From: Alphaproteobacteria bacterium
GTDB taxonomy: Bacteria; Pseudomonadota; Alphaproteobacteria; Rs-D84; SZUA-605
DNA: 34,116 bases
Assembly: GCA_003250835.1 (NCBI GenBank)
Contig: QKJL01000016.1
Span: 1 to 34,116, forward strand
Direction: 5' to 3'
Shown here: positions 17,501 through 25,426 of the stretch, piece by piece
How the letters are laid out: each line of letters begins with the position of its first letter
Position numbering within the stretch: position 1 is the stretch's first letter
Notes under the pieces: model-generated
What the model saw: the letters and a program-made list of their open reading frames with translations, nothing else
Databases searched by the model: none
Told to the model about the DNA's origin: nothing
Translations under genes and position numbers: made by a program

Positions 17501-19357
17501 TTATACAGATTTTTTCTTTAATGATTTTAAAACAGCAATAAGTGCAGCTGGCGTAATTCCTTGAATACGAGCTGCCGCAGCTAAGGTCGCAGGTTTAGCC
17601 GCCGTTAATTTTTGAACAACTTCATTGGTCAAACTACCAACTTTTGCATAATTAAAATCATCTGGAATAATCATTTGCTCATCACGCTTAATAGAATCAA
17701 TATCATGTTGCACACGTGATAAATATCCTTCGTACTTTCCTTCGATTTCAATTTGCTTTTTAATTGCATCAGGCAAAGTCGCAAGAGATGGAAAGATAGT
17801 TTCAATCATCTTAAAATCAACATTTGGAAAACCAAATAAACGATAAGCATTTTTTTGTTCTCCACCATGATTTAATTGCAGTCCTGCATCGACAAGTTTT
17901 TTATGCGAAGCAATCATTTCTTTCATACGTGCAATTGTGTCATGTAACAAAGTTTGTTTAGATTCAAATGCATCACGACGTGCGTCACGGATTAATCCAA
18001 TTGCAAGACCACGCGGTGTCAAACGTTGATCAGCATTATCCGCACGTAACATTAAACGATATTCAGATCGAGCAGTAAACATACGATAAGGTTCATCCAC
18101 ACCAAGGGTTGTAATATCATCAATCAATACACCAATATAAGATTCAGTACGTGATAAAATAAAAGCTTCTTTTTGTTGAGCAACATGCGCCGCATTAATC
18201 CCAGCAACCACACCTTGTCCGGCTGCTTCTTCATACCCAGATGTTCCATTAATTTGCCCCGCAAAGAATAATCCTTTTACCGCATGTGATTCCAATGTCG
18301 GTTTAAGCATACGGGCATCAATCGCATCGTATTCAATCGCATATCCATATTGCAAAATCTTTGCATGCTCACATCCTTTGATACGTTTCACAACAGCATC
18401 TTGAATATCTTTTGGCAAAGATGTAGAAATTCCATTCGGATACACAACATTTGTGTTTAATCCTTCGGGTTCTAAAAAGACATTATGTTGATGATGATGA
18501 GGAAAGCGAACAACCTTATCTTCAATACTTGGGCAATAACGCGGTCCTTTACCATCAATCTGTCCATTGAACAGAGGAGAACGTGCAACGCCATCACGAA
18601 TGAGTTGATGAATTTCTTCATTAGTTGATGTCATCCCACATGTAATAGTGTCTCGCCCAGCAACAGATTCGGTTAACATTGAAAAAGGTTCAGGATGTTC
18701 ATCAGATGCTTGCGTATCAATTACATCCCAATTAATAGTGTCGCCATCTAATCGAGCCGGTGTTCCAGTCTTTAAACGAATAGTTTCAAATCCAAGACGA
18801 GTTAACGCAGGTGTAATTCCATAACTCGCAGCATCACCCACACGTCCACCATTTGATTGTTCTTCACCTGTGTGCATGAGACCTCTTAAAAACGTCCCAG
18901 TGGTCAAAATAACGGCTTTTGCATCAATTTGTGAATGATCTTTAGTCTCAACACCAACAATCGCACCATCGCGATCAATCAGATCTGTAACTTCATCAAA
19001 AATAAGATCTAAATTTGGATAATCAGAAAGTATCGCGAAAACAGCATCGCGATAAATTACACGATCTACCTGTGCACGAGGTCCTTGTACAGCAGCTCCC
19101 TTTGAACGATTAAGCACACGGAAATGAATACCAGCGGTATCAGCACATCCTGGCATCACACCATCCAAAGCATCAATTTCACGTACGATATGTCCTTTGC
19201 CAAGTCCACCAATCGATGGATTACATGATAGGGTCCCAATATCTTCTTTTTTAAAGGTAATCAAAGCTGTTTTCGCGCCCAGACGTGCAGAAGCAGCCGC
19301 GGCCTCAACCCCAGCATGTCCCCCACCAATAACAATGACATCGTACTGTTTTTTCAT
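17501..19357 (-). CDS. mnmG: tRNA uridine 5-carboxymethylaminomethyl synthase subunit MnmG
   Basis: MnmG (GidA), with MnmE, installs the cmnm5 group at U34 of certain tRNAs using FAD. The protein has the FAD motif VIGGGHAGVEAA at the N-terminus, TLSCNPSIGGLGKGH, GTFLRGLMHTGE, the FAGQINGTSGYEEAAGQG motif, and the TARSEYRLMLRADNAD region. I start at the ATG at 19357 (618 aa), which fits the family. The ORF-track start is a TTG with 27 extra residues that look unlike any conserved N-terminus. No clear ribosome site precedes the ATG. mnmE and rsmG, its frequent neighbours near origins, are absent here. Confidence 0.96.
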   Translation of the reverse strand: MKKQYDVIVIGGGHAGVEAAAASARLGAKTALITFKKEDIGTLSCNPSIGGLGKGHIVREIDALDGVMPGCADTAGIHFRVLNRSKGAAVQGPRAQVDRVIYRDAVFAILSDYPNLDLIFDEVTDLIDRDGAIVGVETKDHSQIDAKAVILTTGTFLRGLMHTGEEQSNGGRVGDAASYGITPALTRLGFETIRLKTGTPARLDGDTINWDVIDTQASDEHPEPFSMLTESVAGRDTITCGMTSTNEEIHQLIRDGVARSPLFNGQIDGKGPRYCPSIEDKVVRFPHHHQHNVFLEPEGLNTNVVYPNGISTSLPKDIQDAVVKRIKGCEHAKILQYGYAIEYDAIDARMLKPTLESHAVKGLFFAGQINGTSGYEEAAGQGVVAGINAAHVAQQKEAFILSRTESYIGVLIDDITTLGVDEPYRMFTARSEYRLMLRADNADQRLTPRGLAIGLIRDARRDAFESKQTLLHDTIARMKEMIASHKKLVDAGLQLNHGGEQKNAYRLFGFPNVDFKMIETIFPSLATLPDAIKKQIEIEGKYEGYLSRVQHDIDSIKRDEQMIIPDDFNYAKVGSLTNEVVQKLTAAKPATLAAAARIQGITPAALIAVLKSLKKKSV

Positions 19358-19442
19358 AACAAAAGGGACTGTAGAATAAAATTTAAAAAATCGCAAGAAA
19401 AAAGCCTCCGCATTTGATAAATTTCGTAGGAAATACAAAATT

Positions 19443-19470
19443 TTGACAAATTTAAAAAAGAGATTATAAT
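19443..19470 (+). promoter_or_regulatory. Consensus promoter of the LRR gene
   Basis: TTGACA (19443-19448) and TATAAT (19465-19470) are both perfect hexamers with a 16-bp spacer. The site lies between the divergent mnmG and LRR genes and reads toward the LRR gene. Confidence 0.8.
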
Positions 19471-19512
19471 GAGGAGTGAAATTTATATTATTATATAAAA
19501 TTACACTAACTC

Positions 19513-20067
19513 ATGAATAAATTAAAACTTATCAAAGACTTAGTTGGTTTAGTTGAGAACTTACCAATTGAGCAGGTTGAAAGAATAAATTTAATCGTAA
19601 AAGGGGCAATATCAAGGCTCTCTGAAGTATCTAAAAAAGAAAAAGCTCTGCAAGAATTGATAGAGCTAGGCAACGTCGACGAGACAATTGAAACCATTCA
19701 ATTTGTAACGGAATTAAATCTTTCTGGAAAAGAATTAAAAAAAATCCCAGAAGGTTTGAAATATCTTATACATTTGAGAAAATTGGATCTCAGTAATAAT
19801 CAGATTCAAAAAATAGAAAATCTCGAATGCTTGGTATTATTGCAAAGATTGGATTTGCGAAATAATCAAATTAAAAAAGTCGAAGGCTTGGAAAAATGTG
19901 TTCACCTTCAACGATTGTTTCTAAGTAATAATCTGATTGAAAAAGTAAAAGGAGGATTAGACCCTTTACTGCAATTAAGAGTTTTGTACCTGAAAGACAA
20001 CTTCCTCAGTTGGTTTTCAAGGGTAATGCTAAAAATATCATTCCAATATAAAGACCTTCGGGTCTGA
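19513..20067 (+). CDS. Leucine-rich-repeat protein, SDS22-like
   Basis: This 184-aa protein has an N-terminal helical segment (about 1-60). About five repeats of roughly 22 residues follow (about 66-175), of the form LxxLxLxxNxIxxIxxL, for example LRKLDLSNNQIQKIENLE and LQRLDLRNNQIKKVEGLE. This resembles SDS22-type LRRs, a protein-binding scaffold. There is no signal peptide or membrane segment. It has its own consensus promoter and terminator and no Shine-Dalgarno. The C-terminus ends in KDLRV within a stable UUCG hairpin that overlaps the stop. Partner and role are unknown; an effector role is possible but unsupported. Confidence 0.85.
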   Translation: MNKLKLIKDLVGLVENLPIEQVERINLIVKGAISRLSEVSKKEKALQELIELGNVDETIETIQFVTELNLSGKELKKIPEGLKYLIHLRKLDLSNNQIQKIENLECLVLLQRLDLRNNQIKKVEGLEKCVHLQRLFLSNNLIEKVKGGLDPLLQLRVLYLKDNFLSWFSRVMLKISFQYKDLRV

Positions 20068-20107
20068 AAACAAAAAGGCAGTCAGAAATGGCTGCTTTTT
20101 TTATGGA
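20052..20107 (+). terminator. UUCG hairpin plus terminator of the LRR gene
   Basis: Two hairpins follow one another. AGACC-TTCG-GGTCT (20052-20065) overlaps the LRR stop codon region. Then a stem of about 10 bp, AAAGGCAGTC/GGCTGCTTTT with loop AGAAAT, is followed by T residues (20074-20102). Confidence 0.85.
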
Positions 20108-20126
20108 TTAATTGTGGATAACAAAT

Positions 20127-20153
20127 AAAAAAAGACGCCCATAAAAGGACGTT
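20127..20153 (-). terminator. Terminator of tRNA-Val
   Basis: On the minus strand the stem ACGTCC/GGGCGT is followed by a T-run, directly after the tRNA 3' end. Confidence 0.75.
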
Positions 20154-20162
20154 GATTAAAAG

Positions 20163-20239
20163 TGGTGGGTGATGAGAGATTCGAACTCCCGACCCTCTCG
20201 GTGTAAACGAGATGCTCTAGCCAGCTGAGCTAATCACCC
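20163..20239 (-). tRNA. tRNA-Val(UAC)
   Basis: A complete cloverleaf on the minus strand: acceptor GGGTGAT/ATCACCC, anticodon stem TCTCG/CGAGA with loop TTTACAC (anticodon TAC), T loop TTCGAAT, CCA encoded. The plus-strand ORFs over it are spurious. Confidence 0.97.
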
Positions 20240-20254
20240 ACTTAAGTGATAGGC

Positions 20255-20283
20255 AGTATAACCGCACAATTTTTTTATTGCAA
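20255..20283 (-). promoter_or_regulatory. Promoter of tRNA-Val
   Basis: Minus strand TTGCAA (20278-20283), a 17-bp spacer and TATACT (20255-20260), about 15 bases before the tRNA. Confidence 0.65.
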
Positions 20284-20323
20284 GCATTTTTTATCAAAAA
20301 AGATATATTTTGTTCACACTAAT

Positions 20324-20345
20324 AAAAAACGTCCCCAAAGGGACG
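20324..20345 (-). terminator. Terminator of the UDP-xylose synthase gene
   Basis: The stem CGTCCC/GGGACG with a 4-base loop and a T-run on the minus strand. It is nearly identical to the terminator at 22431-22450, differing by one loop base. Confidence 0.88.
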
Positions 20346-20351
20346 CTGAAA

Positions 20352-21389
20352 TTAATCTAATTTAGACACATGGACAGTTTCTTCACGTTCCGCATGGGGG
20401 TTTAATGAATATCCATCATTACACGTAATATCTTTAAAGCATGCACAACTAAGCGCTTGTTTGTAATATGCAATCGTTTTATCTAACCCAGTATCCAAAT
20501 CAATCGTTGGAGCCCAATCCAATTTTTCTTTCGCCAATGTGATATCGGGACGACGTTGAGTCGGGTCATCACTTGGTAATGGTTTGTAAATAATTTTTGA
20601 GTCAGTATCAATTTTAGCTAAGATTTTTTCAGCCAATTCATGCATTGTAAATTCACCAGGATTCCCAAGATTAACGGGACCTAAGAAATTATCTTCGTTA
20701 TTCATCATACGTACAAAGCCTTCTAACAAATCATCCACATAGCAAAATGAACGTGTCTGAGACCCATCACCATAAACAGTAATATCTTCACCACGTAACG
20801 CTTGGCAAATAAAGTTCGTAATCACACGACCATCTAATGGGTTCATGTTTGGACCATATGTATTAAAGATTCGAACAACGCGAATATCCACACCTTTGTG
20901 ACGGTGATAATCAAAGAACAGAGATTCGGCACAACGTTTTCCTTCATCATAACATGCACGTATACCAATTGAATTTACATTCCCGCGGTAACTTTCCTTT
21001 TGAGGGTGTTGTAACGGTTCTCCATAACACTCAGAAGTCGAAGAAAGGAAAATACGTGCGCCATGTTCATGAGCAAGGTTTAACATATTAATCGATCCAA
21101 TCACAGAAGTCTTTGTCGTATGAATAGCATAATCCCCTTGATAGAAAATAGGCGAACCAGGACAAGCTAAATGATAAATCTGATCAATCTTATCATCAAA
21201 TGTAATGGGGGTTACTACATCGTGTTCAACAAAATGAAAACGCGGATGGTCCAGCAAGTCACCAAGATTTTCTTTCGCCCCAACATAACAATTATCTAAA
21301 CAGATAATTTTATGACCTTCGTTAATTAAACGATGACAGAGATTAGAACCAAGGAACCCAGCTCCACCAGTGATTAAAATAGTTTTCAT
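20352..21389 (-). CDS. uxs: UDP-glucuronate decarboxylase (UDP-xylose synthase)
   Basis: This SDR-family enzyme converts UDP-glucuronate to UDP-xylose. The 345-aa protein has the NAD motif [14 protein letters not shown] at the N-terminus, the UXS-specific [12 protein letters not shown], and [10 protein letters not shown], where the usual SEVYG valine is Cys. The catalytic YDEGK lies in [32 protein letters not shown] and [15 protein letters not shown] are also typical. About 30 C-terminal residues, including three Cys, extend beyond the usual end. UDP-xylose could feed LPS or capsule. A GalU-like gene lies 11 kb away; no UDP-glucose dehydrogenase is in the window. Confidence 0.95.
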   Translation of the reverse strand: MKTILITGGAGFLGSNLCHRLINEGHKIICLDNCYVGAKENLGDLLDHPRFHFVEHDVVTPITFDDKIDQIYHLACPGSPIFYQGDYAIHTTKTSVIGSINMLNLAHEHGARIFLSSTSECYGEPLQHPQKESYRGNVNSIGIRACYDEGKRCAESLFFDYHRHKGVDIRVVRIFNTYGPNMNPLDGRVITNFICQALRGEDITVYGDGSQTRSFCYVDDLLEGFVRMMNNEDNFLGPVNLGNPGEFTMHELAEKILAKIDTDSKIIYKPLPSDDPTQRRPDITLAKEKLDWAPTIDLDTGLDKTIAYYKQALSCACFKDITCNDGYSLNPHAEREETVHVSKLD

Positions 21390-21425
21390 TTTCTTAATCC
21401 TTTTTCATAATTTTGATGTAGTCAC

Positions 21426-21454
21426 ACTATAAAACATGGTAAACAAAATCTCAA
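21426..21454 (-). promoter_or_regulatory. Promoter of the UDP-xylose synthase gene
   Basis: Minus strand TTGAGA (21449-21454), 17-bp spacer, TATAGT (21426-21431), with an AAAGGA site before the start codon. Confidence 0.5.
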
Positions 21455-21456
21455 AT

Positions 21457-21485
21457 AAAAAAACGGCCTTTATGACCGTTTTTTA
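21457..21485 (-). terminator. Terminator of the 290-aa membrane protein gene
   Basis: An A/T-extended stem AAAACGG/CCGTTTT with a 9-base loop and a T-run on the minus strand, directly before the stop of the next upstream gene. Confidence 0.7.
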
Positions 21486-21487
21486 AA

Positions 21488-22360
21488 TTATTTAGAATGT
21501 TTAATCAATGCGGCTGATTTTCCAAAAATAAAGACCCCGATAATTTTTTGAGCAATTCCCATAAAAAATCCAACAACCAACATCAATCCAATTAAGATGA
21601 AAAGAGTTGTCATATTACTAATAACAGAAGGATCTGAAGCAATAAAATGTTTAATTATATCCTTATCAATAAAAAATGCAGGAAGGATAAATAAAAACAT
21701 TTTAAATGAATACTTCACAACTAATCCCCAATTCTTTTTATAAAAAGGAAGGGCATTTGAAAGATCAAAAGCATTAAAGTCAAATTTTTTAACCCAGTGG
21801 TATGAAATGGAAACAAGTAAAAAAACAAACCATGTGATACTCGCTAATCCAAATATAAGTCCAATTAAATCATTTACATATTCAAAAAGAATGTATGAGA
21901 TCGCGCCAATAATAAAGAAGCCTGGAATAATAATTAATAGCGAACGCCAAAGACATTTCAATTGTAATTTAACATAATCAATACGTTCAGGCATATAATC
22001 TTTCCAAGAAGTCAGCCAGTTTTTTTTGTCATTTGCCAATTGATGAGAAAGTTTTAAAAGATACCCATTTAAAATAAAAAATAAATACAAACCAATAATT
22101 AAGCCAACAACCCCTGCAAGAAGGTAAAGAACTTCATAAGAATTACCATAAAACGCAGCCGCAAAAGCAGTACCAGTTGCTAAAAGAGATAGTCCAACAA
22201 TTAATGTATAAAGTGAAAATTTAAACAGGCTACGACGATCTTTGTTAAATGTAGTAAACACATCCATCACAACAACTTTGTTTGAAATTTTTTGATCCAA
22301 CTTAATCAAAGCATAAAGTGATAAAGGCGCAATCAAAAGTAATAAAAAGACAATACTCAT
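21488..22360 (-). CDS. Polytopic membrane protein, unrecognised
   Basis: This 290-aa protein has about seven hydrophobic helices: near residues 3-18, 48-70, 77-100, 141-162, 165-188, 224-240 and 256-285. A basic amphipathic loop with WLTSWKDYMPERIDYVKLQL lies between helices 3 and 4. No catalytic motif or known family was recognised. AAAGGA lies before the start. It has its own terminator and a possible promoter (TTGTAC-17-TAACAT), so it appears to be a single-gene unit. Confidence 0.75.
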   Translation of the reverse strand: MSIVFLLLLIAPLSLYALIKLDQKISNKVVVMDVFTTFNKDRRSLFKFSLYTLIVGLSLLATGTAFAAAFYGNSYEVLYLLAGVVGLIIGLYLFFILNGYLLKLSHQLANDKKNWLTSWKDYMPERIDYVKLQLKCLWRSLLIIIPGFFIIGAISYILFEYVNDLIGLIFGLASITWFVFLLVSISYHWVKKFDFNAFDLSNALPFYKKNWGLVVKYSFKMFLFILPAFFIDKDIIKHFIASDPSVISNMTTLFILIGLMLVVGFFMGIAQKIIGVFIFGKSAALIKHSK

Positions 22361-22429
22361 ATTAAATCCTTTCAGGTTAAGTAAATAAAGATACTTAAAT
22401 GTTAGTGTGTTTAAAATAAAAGTACAACA

Positions 22430-22450
22430 AAAAACGTCCCCGAAGGGACG
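22430..22450 (-). terminator. UUCG-loop terminator of the small exported protein gene
   Basis: On the minus strand CGTCCC-TTCG-GGGACG followed by TTTTTT. It shares about 22 bases with the terminator at 20324-20345. Confidence 0.9.
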
Positions 22451-22459
22451 CTGAGGTAA

Positions 22460-22768
22460 TTAATTACATAAAACAGGCATGTATTTAAAATCTGTTTCAT
22501 TAATTTGTTTTGTAATACGTATAGTTTCACAATGACATTGTGAAAAAACACATTTACCATATTCGTATTCATACGTAATCCAACTACGCCTTAAAGTATC
22601 CCCAATGACTAAATTAAATTCTTCAGCAAGAGTTAAAATAGAATCTGTTGGTTGAATATAAACATCTACAGACGTCTTATTCAAAGTGTAAAAAGTCACT
22701 TCTTTGTCAGTTTCCTGAGCATATAATGCAACAGAAAGAAAAAGGCTCAAAGCCAAAATAAATTTCAT
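22460..22768 (-). CDS. Small exported cysteine-containing protein
   Basis: I start at the ATG at 22768, giving 102 aa with a clear signal peptide (MKFILALSLFLSVALYA, then QETD). The ORF-track start lies 26 codons earlier, inside the promoter. The mature part of about 85 residues has four Cys: one in YGKC, two in SQCHC and one in VLCN at the end. This suggests disulfides in the periplasm or a metal site. No family was recognised. The gene has its own promoter and terminator and no Shine-Dalgarno. Confidence 0.7.
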   Translation of the reverse strand: MKFILALSLFLSVALYAQETDKEVTFYTLNKTSVDVYIQPTDSILTLAEEFNLVIGDTLRRSWITYEYEYGKCVFSQCHCETIRITKQINETDFKYMPVLCN

Positions 22769-22796
22769 ATGTATAAAGTTTAAGGTTAAGTCTGGC

Positions 22797-22825
22797 AGAA
22801 TAACGTACAAATTAAAATCTGTCAA
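22797..22825 (-). promoter_or_regulatory. Promoter of the small exported protein gene
   Basis: Minus strand TTGACA (22820-22825), 17-bp spacer, TATTCT (22797-22802), about 28 bases before the ATG at 22768. This position rules out the longer ORF start. Confidence 0.7.
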
Positions 22826-22872
22826 AAGAAATGTAGCATATTTCAATAATGTGCATTTTAATGCAAAGGAAC

Positions 22873-22895
22873 AAAAAAACGAGGCCGAAGCCTCG
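22873..22895 (-). terminator. UUCG-loop terminator of aspS
   Basis: Minus strand CGAGGC-TTCG-GCCTCG followed by a T-run, 9 bases after the aspS stop. Confidence 0.93.
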
Positions 22896-22903
22896 CTTTT
22901 AAA

Positions 22904-24676
22904 TTAACTCTTATGAGTTGGTCGAACTTTGATATGTAATTCACGCAATTGTTCTTCAGACAATTCCGCTGGCGCATTCATCATCAAGTCTTGTCCACGT
23001 CCATTTAATGGGAACGCTTCCACTTCACGAAGATTTGGTTCACCTGTTAATAACATAACTGTACGTTCCAATCCACAACCCATTCCACCGTGTGGAGGAG
23101 CGCCGTATTGGAATGCTTCATATAAAGCACCGAATTTTTGTTTAACAACGTCTTCACCGTAACCAACTTTTTCAAAAGCTTTAAGCATAACCTTAGGATT
23201 ACTGTTACGGATACTTCCACCACCTAACTCAAATCCATTACAGATAAAGTCATATTGTTCAGAAAAGATTTTAAGAGGATCTTGTTCTTCAAAAGCCGCA
23301 AGTCCACCACGAGGTGCAGAAAATGGATTATGTCCAAAATCTAACTTACCTTCGTCATTCACTTCATAGAATGGGAAGTCAATCACCCAACAGAATTTAA
23401 ATTCATTTGGATCAATAAGATCAAGTTCTTGACCAAGTTTGATACGAACTTTTCCAGCAAACTTTTGAGCATCATGTAGTTTATCACAAACAAAGAAAAC
23501 AGAATCCCCATCATTCGCACCAGAGATTTCTTTGATCGCAGCAATACGGTCAGCATCTAAATTCTTCGCAATAGGTCCTTTTGCTTCGCCATCAGTTCCA
23601 AAGATGATATAGCCAAGTCCACCAGCACCTTCAGAGCGTGCCCAATCATTAAGCTTATCATAGAATGAACGAGGTCGATCCGCAGTTCCAGGTGTTGCAA
23701 TGGCTTTTACATGAAATCCTTTTGCAACTAATCCAGCGAATAAACCAAAACCTGAATCTTTAAATGATTCTGATACATCTTTAATTAAAAGAGGATTACG
23801 AAGATCAGGACGATCAATCCCATATGTTTCCATTGCTTCTGAATATGGAATACGAGGAATATTTGAATCGATTTTACGATCTCCTTTAAATTTATCATAA
23901 ACGCTGTATAAAACTTTTTCCATCGTGTTCATTACATCATCGCGTTCTACAAAAGACATTTCCACATCCAATTGATAATGAACAAGCAAACGATCTGCAC
24001 GTAAATCTTCATCACGGAAACATGGTGCAATTTGGAAATATTTATCAAATCCACCAATCATCAACAACTGTTTAAATTGTTGAGGAGATTGTGGCAATGC
24101 ATAAAAACCACCATGAGCATGACGAGAAGGTACCACAAAGTCGCGTGCGCCTTCTGGTGATGATGATGTTAACATAGGTGTAGAAATTTCATTAAATTCT
24201 TGTCCCCACATTTGTTGGCGAATAAAGCGTGTAATTTGATCACGCATTTTAATATTGCTTTGTAATTTTTCACGACGTAAATCGATGTAACGATGTTTAA
24301 TACGTAAATCTTCTGGGAATTTTTCATCACTTGCAACCAAGATTGGTAACACATCTGATTCAGATAAGACTTCAGCTTTTGAAATTTTAATTTCAATTTT
24401 ACCAGTTGGTAAGTTTTCATTAATCGCTTCCGCATCACGTAAAACAACTTCACCATCTAAACACAAAACTGTTTCTGGACGAACATGTTCAATCACTTTA
24501 AAATTAGGATCGGTGTTTTCAATAACACATTGAGTAATCCCATAATGATCACGTAAATCGATAAATACCAAATTACCATGGTCACGTTTACGGTGTACCC
24601 ATCCTGAAAGTTTAACCTGTGACCCATTATCTGTGTCACGCAAAGCACCACAAGTGTGCGAACGATATTGATGCAT
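22904..24676 (-). CDS. aspS: Aspartyl-tRNA synthetase
   Basis: This class II synthetase charges tRNA-Asp (in many bacteria lacking AsnRS also tRNA-Asn). The 590-aa protein has the OB-fold anticodon domain (KLSGWVHRKRDHGNLVFIDL), motif 2 (CFRDEDLRADR), the GAD insertion domain of bacterial AspRS, and motif 3 (GMGCGLERTVMLL). After ADR the residues are LLVH where E. coli has QPEF; length is unchanged, so this is divergence and not a frameshift. The start has AGGAG. A T-box-like leader precedes it, so expression probably responds to uncharged tRNA-Asp. Confidence 0.97.
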   Translation of the reverse strand: MHQYRSHTCGALRDTDNGSQVKLSGWVHRKRDHGNLVFIDLRDHYGITQCVIENTDPNFKVIEHVRPETVLCLDGEVVLRDAEAINENLPTGKIEIKISKAEVLSESDVLPILVASDEKFPEDLRIKHRYIDLRREKLQSNIKMRDQITRFIRQQMWGQEFNEISTPMLTSSSPEGARDFVVPSRHAHGGFYALPQSPQQFKQLLMIGGFDKYFQIAPCFRDEDLRADRLLVHYQLDVEMSFVERDDVMNTMEKVLYSVYDKFKGDRKIDSNIPRIPYSEAMETYGIDRPDLRNPLLIKDVSESFKDSGFGLFAGLVAKGFHVKAIATPGTADRPRSFYDKLNDWARSEGAGGLGYIIFGTDGEAKGPIAKNLDADRIAAIKEISGANDGDSVFFVCDKLHDAQKFAGKVRIKLGQELDLIDPNEFKFCWVIDFPFYEVNDEGKLDFGHNPFSAPRGGLAAFEEQDPLKIFSEQYDFICNGFELGGGSIRNSNPKVMLKAFEKVGYGEDVVKQKFGALYEAFQYGAPPHGGMGCGLERTVMLLTGEPNLREVEAFPLNGRGQDLMMNAPAELSEEQLRELHIKVRPTHKS

Positions 24677-24689
24677 TTTTCAATACTCC

Positions 24690-24857
24690 TATTTTCATTT
24701 AACAAAAATTGAGCTTAGGGGCGATCATTTAAGCGAACGCGGTGCCACCCTAATTGAAACTTGATTACAGCGATAACGGGCTTACCCGATGAGTTCTACT
24801 AAGTCATAACGACGGTTCTTCTCATTGCTCCCCGGTGTCAGCCGGATCAAAGCGGTA
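24690..24857 (-). promoter_or_regulatory. T-box riboswitch in the aspS leader, very short Stem I
   Basis: Read 5' to 3' on the minus strand. A short hairpin CCGG-CTGACA-CCGG has the Asp codon GAC in its loop (24837-24839), followed by A. Stem II has hairpin GTCGTTATGAC and the S-turn element AGTAGAAC. ATGAG (24821-24825) can pair with CTCAT (24789-24793) as a IIA/B pseudoknot. Stem III is CGGG-TAAG-CCCG (24777-24788), followed by TTATC. The antiterminator core AGGGTGGCACCGCG (24738-24751) is flanked by TTAGGG/CCCTAA arms and a GCG/CGC inner helix. These parts occur in the order of known T-boxes. The short Stem I resembles the ultrashort actinobacterial ileS class. A weak GCTTA/TAAGC hairpin before TTTTTG could be a terminator; translational control is an alternative. 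Confidence 0.9.
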
Positions 24858-24863
24858 CAGGAC

Positions 24864-24893
24864 ATTATAATATAAGAAAGTAAAAATATGCAA
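24864..24893 (-). promoter_or_regulatory. Promoter of the aspS T-box leader
   Basis: Minus strand TTGCAT (24888-24893), 18-bp spacer, perfect TATAAT (24864-24869). Transcription would start near 24857, giving a leader of about 180 nt. Confidence 0.7.
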
Positions 24894-24911
24894 CCTTTAT
24901 TTTTAAGCAAT

Positions 24912-24947
24912 AAAAAAACGGCCCCTTAAATAAATTTAAGGAACCGT
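24912..24947 (-). terminator. Terminator of the first array gene (24995-25354)
   Basis: The stem ACGG/CCGT, a small internal loop, then CCTTAAAT/ATTTAAGG, with a T-run on the minus strand. It separates the array from the aspS promoter; the remaining 47 bases to the gene show nothing else. Confidence 0.8.
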
Positions 24948-24994
24948 AAGTGTGTTGTGTAAATAATTAAAAATAAAAAAATTAAACTAAAAAT

Positions 24995-25354
24995 TTAAAA
25001 TTCTACCGATAAAATCGGCAATGTTGTCGTAGCAAATCGTTGATCCGAAGAATACTCCAGTTTTGTCGCATCGGTAAGAGTTAATTCAACTGCATCAAAA
25101 CTTAAAGTAAGATGAGTTTCATCACTCAACGAAAGAGCTAAAAGGAAAAGGGGGAGATATTCAAACTCCACATCATGTTTCTTTTTTAACTTTTCCGCCA
25201 CCTCACTAAACGTTTGCAACAATGGAATGTCGTTTTCTAAGGCAAGGATAGCCTCTTTTGTAACATTATTTTCAATGAAGATTTTATGATCTTCAACATA
25301 GGCTTCATTATTCATGAAACGCCTAAACATTTTTAAGATTTCATCAACTTCCAT
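24995..25354 (-). CDS. Array paralogue A, 119 aa, function unknown
   Basis: Not recognised. It is an acidic, probably cytoplasmic protein with a helical N-terminal half, a hydrophobic helix YLPLFLLALSLSDET (about residues 66-80) and a beta-rich C-terminus. It shares layout and sequence pattern with the next two genes: acidic Asp-containing turn, leucine-rich helix, LP-LLA-LLS helix, then a LSL/ISF strand. Single-gene unit with promoter TTGACA-16-TAGATT and its own terminator. No Shine-Dalgarno; CAAAATTATT lies before the ATG. Confidence 0.7.
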   Translation of the reverse strand: MEVDEILKMFRRFMNNEAYVEDHKIFIENNVTKEAILALENDIPLLQTFSEVAEKLKKKHDVEFEYLPLFLLALSLSDETHLTLSFDAVELTLTDATKLEYSSDQRFATTTLPILSVEF

Positions 25355-25391
25355 AAAAGAATAATTTTGATTAATAATAGGTCTTTAAACT

Positions 25392-25419
25392 AATCTATCA
25401 CAGATTTTAAATTTGTCAA
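25392..25419 (-). promoter_or_regulatory. Promoter of array paralogue A
   Basis: Minus strand TTGACA (25414-25419), 16-bp spacer, TAGATT (25392-25397). The 28-bp element differs from the promoter of gene B in only two spacer bases. Confidence 0.7.
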
Positions 25420-25426
25420 TCCTATT

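Noticed and set aside
19358-19438. 27-residue N-terminal extension of MnmG
   Set aside because: TTG start, no similarity to family N-termini; the FAD motif begins right after the ATG at 19357.
20324-22450. The two near-identical sequences at 20324-20345 and 22430-22450 as a dispersed mobile repeat
   Set aside because: Identity is confined to the terminator hairpin and a few flanking bases; both fit as ordinary terminators of their genes.
23990-24020. Possible frameshift in aspS around ADR-LLVH-YQLD
   Set aside because: Reading frame and length match E. coli AspRS on both sides, so it is substitution.
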